From positions 1 to 8,487 of the forward strand of contig CACWJV010000084.1 of NCBI GenBank assembly GCA_902761265.1: 8,487 nt of DNA, in the 5' to 3' direction. The notes under the pieces were generated by a model that saw only the letters and a program-made list of their open reading frames with translations, was not told the DNA's origin and ran no database searches. A program made the translations under genes and the position numbers. The stretch is from Oscillospiraceae bacterium (GTDB lineage: Bacteria; Bacillota; Clostridia; Oscillospirales; Acutalibacteraceae). Shown here piece after piece: positions 5,392 through 8,487 of this stretch. The first letter of the stretch is position 1. Every line of letters starts with the position of its first letter.

Positions 5392-6870
5392 ATGGATACC
5401 AGATTTGCGATCACCGAATACCATGACGCAAAAGCGGTCAACAAACAGCTCGACGATTTGCTTGCTTCCCCGATCTATTCCATCAGCCCCGCAGCGCTGA
5501 AAGAATATGAAGACGAATACTTCGCCAAAAAGTGCCAAAAGTCCAAGGCCATGATCGAAGAAGCCAAACAGATCATCCCCGGCGGCGTACAGCACAACCT
5601 TGCGTTCAACTATCCGTTCCCGATCGTCATCACGAAGGCGGACGGCGCGAAGCTGTACGACATCGACGGCAACGAATACTACGACTTCCTGCAGGCCGGC
5701 GGCCCCACCGTGCTCGGCTCCAACCCGCCGGTTGTACGCGAAAAGGTCATCGATTTGCTCAACACCTGCGGCCCGTCCACCGGTTTGTTCCACGAGTTTG
5801 AATACAAACTCGCCAAGAAGATTTCCGACTCCGTGCCCACGGTCGATATGTTCCGTATGCTCGGCTCCGGCACCGAGGCCTGCATGGTCGCCTGCCGTGT
5901 GGCAAGACTTGCCACCAAGAAAAAGTACATCATCAAAATGGGCGGCGCCTACCACGGCTGGTCCGATCAGCTCGGCTACGGCATCCGTATCCCCGGCACC
6001 AAGTTTACCCAGGCGCACGGTGTGCCCATCCGTTTGATGCGCGACACCCAGGAATTCTTCCCGGGCGATCTCAACGAACTCGAGCGCAAGCTTCGCCGCA
6101 ACCAGCTTTGCGGCGGCACGGCTGCTGTGTTTATCGAACCGGTCGGTCCCGAAAGCGGTACGACGCCGCTCGCCAAGGAATTCAACAAGGGCGTGGAGCG
6201 TCTTTGCCGCAAATACGGCGCACTGCTGGTCTTTGATGAAGTGGTCACCGGCTTCCGTATCGGCATGGCGGGCGCACAGGGCTACTTCGGCGTGGAACCC
6301 GACCTGACGGTCTTCGGCAAGGTCATCGCCGGCGGTTATCCCGGCGCAGGCGGTCTGGGCGGCAAGCGCGAATATATGAAGTACATGGGCGCCGGTCTGG
6401 ACGGCGGCCAGAAGATCAAGAAAGCTTTCTGCGGCGGCACCATGGCTGCAACGCCGATCTCCTGCGTGGCCGGTTACTACACGCTGGAAGAAATCGACAA
6501 GCAAAACGCCTGCCAGCGCGCCGGCATCCTCGGCGACAGACTCACCAAGGGTCTGCAGCAGATCATCGACAAATACAACCTGCCGTTCGTCGCGTTCAAC
6601 CAGGGCTCCATCTGCCATATGGAAACCGTTGGCACCATGCACCTGCACATTGACTGGCATAAGCCGTGGCAGATTCCCGGCGTGCTCAAGGAGAGCGACG
6701 TGCGCAAGGCCGAGATGCAGCACATGGGCGCTGCCTATATGGCAGAAGGCATCGTGACCGTCGGCGGTTCGCGTCTGTATACCAGCGCGGCCTACACCGA
6801 AGAGATGATCGACGACGCGCTTTCCCGCTTCGACCGCATCTTCTCCAAGTGCGTACAGATCGGCGAATAA
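5392..6870 (+). CDS. Class III PLP-dependent aminotransferase, glutamate-1-semialdehyde aminomutase-like
   Basis: Class III aminotransferases move an amino group between an amino donor and an aldehyde or ketone using PLP; HemL-like members can shift it between neighbouring carbons. The 492-residue protein has AGGAGGA 8 bases before its ATG. An N-terminal extension of about 50 residues precedes the family core beginning IEEAKQIIPGGVQHNLAF. LYDIDGNEYYDF, GSGTEA (158-163), the cofactor-stacking GGAYHGW (184-190), FDEVVTGFR with D282, and the PLP lysine K310 in TVFGKVIAGGYPGA are all present, so it should be active. It is unlikely to be true HemL: it is longer than the usual ~430 residues and no tetrapyrrole gene is nearby. 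It heads an operon with a two-domain class II aldolase 59 bases downstream, which points to a carbohydrate or aldehyde substrate. The substrate is unknown. Many databases would label it glutamate-1-semialdehyde 2,1-aminomutase from similarity alone. Confidence 0.9.
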   Translation: MDTRFAITEYHDAKAVNKQLDDLLASPIYSISPAALKEYEDEYFAKKCQKSKAMIEEAKQIIPGGVQHNLAFNYPFPIVITKADGAKLYDIDGNEYYDFLQAGGPTVLGSNPPVVREKVIDLLNTCGPSTGLFHEFEYKLAKKISDSVPTVDMFRMLGSGTEACMVACRVARLATKKKYIIKMGGAYHGWSDQLGYGIRIPGTKFTQAHGVPIRLMRDTQEFFPGDLNELERKLRRNQLCGGTAAVFIEPVGPESGTTPLAKEFNKGVERLCRKYGALLVFDEVVTGFRIGMAGAQGYFGVEPDLTVFGKVIAGGYPGAGGLGGKREYMKYMGAGLDGGQKIKKAFCGGTMAATPISCVAGYYTLEEIDKQNACQRAGILGDRLTKGLQQIIDKYNLPFVAFNQGSICHMETVGTMHLHIDWHKPWQIPGVLKESDVRKAEMQHMGAAYMAEGIVTVGGSRLYTSAAYTEEMIDDALSRFDRIFSKCVQIGE

Positions 6871-6882
6871 AAACCATCCTGA

Positions 6883-6907
6883 GGGCAGGCGAACACCTGC
6901 CCTTTCT
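6883..6907 (+). terminator. Intercistronic hairpin between the aminotransferase and aldolase genes, possible weak terminator or processing site
   Basis: GGGCAGG (6883-6889) pairs perfectly with CCTGCCC (6896-6902) around a 6-base loop, followed by an interrupted T tract (TTTCTGTCTT). It ends only a few bases before the aldolase ribosome site. The poor T run suggests partial termination or an mRNA-stabilising stem that sets the ratio of the two proteins, not a full stop. Confidence 0.5.
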
Positions 6908-6929
6908 GTCTTGAAAGGAACGAACGCGT

Positions 6930-8141
6930 ATGGATATTTTGCAAGCAAAAGAAATCGTGATCGCCGCGGGCAAAAAGCTCGTGGAAACGGGCCTGATCGC
7001 GCGTACCTGGGGCAACGTGAGCTGCCGGATTGACGCGCAGTCGTTCGTCATCACGCCCAGCGGCAAAGCCTATGAATCGCTGACGCCGGACGATATCGTT
7101 CTGGTGCGCATGGATGATCTGAGCTACGACGGCGACGTCAAGCCCTCCAGCGAAAAAGGCATCCACGCGCAGTGCTATCTGCTGCGCAAGGACTGCAACT
7201 TTGTGATCCACACCCATCAATCGAACGCCTCCATCATCAGCGCCCTCGGCAGCGATATCAACAACGTGGAGGGCAAAGCCCGCGAGCTGATCGGCGACAA
7301 TGTGCCGCTCGCGTCCTACGGTCTGCCCGGCACCGGCAAACTGCGCAAGGGCGTGGTCAACGCGCTGCAGCGCTCCGACAGCAAGGCCGTCATCATGAAG
7401 CACCACGGTGCGGTCTGTCTCGGCAAGGATTATGACGAAGCGTTTGAGATTGCGTCGCAGCTTGAGATCGTGTGTCAAAAAGAGGTTTTCAACCGCTACA
7501 AGGCGCTGACCAACAAAACGGCGGAAAGCTTCCGCGACATCTGCGACTATGTGGCCGACCTCAAAAAGCGCGCGGAAGCGCCCGCGCCGCAGTTGACCGC
7601 TTACGACTCCTCGCGCGTGGGCAATGTGGTCAAGCTCCAGGGCAAAGACGGCAGCGAAAAGGCGATTGTGGGTCTGGCCCAGGAAAACCTGATCCTCGGC
7701 GAATGGCCGGGCGAGCTGGATATGCATCTGGCGATCTACAAGAACCGCGCCGACGTCAACTATATCATCCAGTCGCAGGACGAAGAGATCGTGACCGCGT
7801 CCAAGATCACGAAGGTGCTGCGTCCGCTGCTCGACGACTTTGCCCAGATTGCCGGCACGACGGTGAAAACCGCGCTTTACAACCCGAACGACATCCTCAA
7901 AACGCAAAAGAACGTCGTCAAAGCGCTCGGCAAACACAAGAACGCCGCGCTGCTCAAGGACAACGGCGCCGTGTGCGTCGGCCCGTCGCAGGACGAAGCC
8001 GAAGCCGCCGAGATGGTGACGGCCAAAAACTGCAAGACGTTTGTCTCCTCGCAGCTTTATTCCAAGGTCAAAAACATCGGCAAGGTGGACGCCGTGCTGA
8101 TGAACGTGATCTACCGTCTGAAATATTCCAAGCAGAAATAA
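6930..8141 (+). CDS. Two-domain class II aldolase/adducin-like protein; first half keeps the metal site, second half degenerate
   Basis: Class II aldolases of the fuculose-phosphate aldolase/RhaD/AraD superfamily use Zn(II) or a similar metal to cleave or epimerise sugar phosphates. The start has AAAGGA 10 bases upstream. The 403 residues are about twice the usual length of one domain. Domain 1 (about 1-190) shows TWGNVSCR, the catalytic glutamate E75 in KPSSEKGIHA, and metal ligands H94 and H96 (HTHQ) and H159 (MKHHGAVCLG). Domain 2 (about 225-395) repeats the pattern: GELDMHLAIY (E262, H266) aligns with SEKGIHAQCY, but IIQSQ (281-283) replaces HTH and DNGAVCVG (344-351) replaces HHGAVCLG, so its three histidine ligands are gone. 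This suggests an internal duplication with one active and one structural or regulatory half. It is the second gene of the aminotransferase operon and is closed by a strong terminator. The substrate is unknown. Confidence 0.88.
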   Translation: MDILQAKEIVIAAGKKLVETGLIARTWGNVSCRIDAQSFVITPSGKAYESLTPDDIVLVRMDDLSYDGDVKPSSEKGIHAQCYLLRKDCNFVIHTHQSNASIISALGSDINNVEGKARELIGDNVPLASYGLPGTGKLRKGVVNALQRSDSKAVIMKHHGAVCLGKDYDEAFEIASQLEIVCQKEVFNRYKALTNKTAESFRDICDYVADLKKRAEAPAPQLTAYDSSRVGNVVKLQGKDGSEKAIVGLAQENLILGEWPGELDMHLAIYKNRADVNYIIQSQDEEIVTASKITKVLRPLLDDFAQIAGTTVKTALYNPNDILKTQKNVVKALGKHKNAALLKDNGAVCVGPSQDEAEAAEMVTAKNCKTFVSSQLYSKVKNIGKVDAVLMNVIYRLKYSKQK

Positions 8142-8152
8142 GTATCTTTCAT

Positions 8153-8179
8153 GACCCGCAGCGCTGCGGGTCTTTTTTT
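8153..8179 (+). terminator. Intrinsic terminator of the aminotransferase-aldolase operon
   Basis: A perfect 20-base palindrome (8153-8172, arms GACCCGCAGC and GCTGCGGGTC) is followed by seven T (8173-8179), 11 bases after the aldolase stop codon. It separates this operon from the next promoter. Between it and that promoter (8180-8333) no gene is seen, only a weak GGTTC/GAACC inverted repeat near 8272-8285. Confidence 0.95.
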
Positions 8180-8333
8180 GCTTTTGCAGGACGCGCCGGA
8201 CAAATTGCCGGATTGAAAAAAAGGCCGCGCAGGGAACCGGTCTTCGCTTTGGTTCGCCTGAATTTCTGACGGGTTCTGTTGAACCGCCGGGCAACCATTC
8301 GTGTCGATTTCCGGGCCTTTCGTGCAGTTTTTC

Positions 8334-8362
8334 TTGACAAATACACAGAATAATGGTACGAT
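8334..8362 (+). promoter_or_regulatory. Sigma-A-type promoter with extended -10 before the gene at 8435
   Basis: TTGACA (8334-8339), a 17-base spacer and TACGAT (8357-8362), with TG one base before the -10 box, form a good extended -10 promoter. Transcription should start near 8369, giving a leader of about 66 bases that contains a long hairpin. Confidence 0.82.
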
Positions 8363-8374
8363 AAAATGGCTTGA

Positions 8375-8408
8375 CGGCGGCTGCCAAAATTTGCCATTGC
8401 AGCCGTCG
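8375..8408 (+). promoter_or_regulatory. Leader hairpin in the 5' UTR of the gene at 8435
   Basis: CGGCGGCTGC (8375-8384) pairs with GCAGCCGTCG (8399-8408) over ten positions with one G-T wobble, around a 14-base AT-rich loop. It starts about 6 bases after the predicted transcript start and ends 12 bases before AAGGAGG. No T run follows, so it is not a terminator. A 5' stabilising stem, a translation-control element or a DNA operator are all possible. Confidence 0.5.
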
Positions 8409-8434
8409 GTATTCGAAAAAAAGGAGGAAACAAT

Positions 8435-8487
8435 ATGTTCAAAACAACCAAACGAACCCTCGCAGTTCTGCTTGCGGTGCTGATGCT
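8435..8487 (+). CDS. Start of a probable exported or membrane protein (truncated at window edge)
   Basis: Only 17 full codons are visible: MFKTTKRTLAVLLAVLM, then the window ends. A perfect AAGGAGG (8421-8427) lies 7 bases before the ATG, and a promoter with a structured leader precedes it, so the start is convincing. The basic stretch KTTKR followed by an unbroken hydrophobic run is typical of a signal peptide. In Firmicutes such starts are common in lipoproteins and solute-binding proteins of ABC transporters. The lipobox that would show this lies beyond the window. It is a separate transcription unit, but the position right after the aminotransferase-aldolase operon makes a functional link possible. 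Confidence 0.75.
   Translation, partial: MFKTTKRTLAVLLAVLM

Noticed and set aside
5392..6870. True HemL (tetrapyrrole synthesis) assignment
   Set aside because: It has an N-terminal extension, is longer than usual HemL and sits with an aldolase rather than hem genes; only family-level similarity is supported.
5368..6948. Minus-strand open frame of over 500 codons opposite the aminotransferase
   Set aside because: The plus-strand frame has PLP motifs, promoter and ribosome site; the antisense frame has none and is rich in His, Asp, Val and Ala as expected for the complement of a GC-rich gene.
6792..8387. Minus-strand open frame of over 500 codons opposite the aldolase and the downstream spacer
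   Set aside because: It runs through the operon terminator and the next promoter, shows no family motif and is antisense to the conserved aldolase.
8149..8451. Minus-strand 100-codon open frame in the spacer after the aldolase
   Set aside because: It overlaps a strong terminator, a promoter and a leader hairpin on the other strand and has an Arg/Lys-rich composition with no ribosome site recognised.

Overview
The window looks like a chromosomal piece of a GC-rich Gram-positive bacterium, most likely a Clostridia member of the Oscillospirales/Ruminococcaceae type. This is inferred from the perfect CIRCE element before groES-groEL, strong AGGAGG-type ribosome binding sites, near-consensus vegetative promoters with 17-base spacers, and TarI/TarJ proteins that resemble the Firmicutes enzymes as I recall them. 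No rRNA, tRNA, CRISPR array, transposase or phage gene is visible.

Layout. (1) Bases 1-1209, minus strand: the groES-groEL heat-shock operon, with promoter and CIRCE operator. groEL runs off the left edge and carries an in-frame TAA after residue 164, although the reading frame continues as good GroEL on the far side. (2) Bases 1315-2898, plus strand: a class B penicillin-binding protein with all three transpeptidase motifs. (3) Bases 2895-4763: a sigma-A-type promoter whose -35 box overlaps the PBP stop codon, then tarI and tarJ, which together turn ribulose 5-phosphate into CDP-ribitol, closed by a terminator that can work in both directions. (4) Bases 4774-5204, minus strand: a short DtxR/MntR-family metal-dependent repressor with its own promoter. 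(5) Bases 5303-8179, plus strand: a two-gene operon for a glutamate-1-semialdehyde-aminomutase-like class III (PLP) aminotransferase and a two-domain class II aldolase, with a strong promoter, a 5' leader hairpin, an intercistronic hairpin and a strong terminator. (6) Bases 8334-8487: a new promoter, a leader hairpin, and the first 17 codons of a protein that begins like an exported one.

How the parts fit. The PBP and CDP-ribitol genes both point to the cell envelope: peptidoglycan cross-linking and ribitol-phosphate polymer or glycan synthesis. The aminotransferase-aldolase pair is the least understood part. The aminotransferase keeps the PLP lysine and aspartate. The aldolase is an internal duplication in which the first half keeps the Glu and His metal-site residues and the second half has lost the His ligands. 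Substrates cannot be told from sequence. The repressor is divergent from this operon and might control it, but nothing in the sequence proves that. The strongest points for follow-up are the interrupted groEL, the half-degenerate aldolase, and the uncharacterised aminotransferase-aldolase operon.
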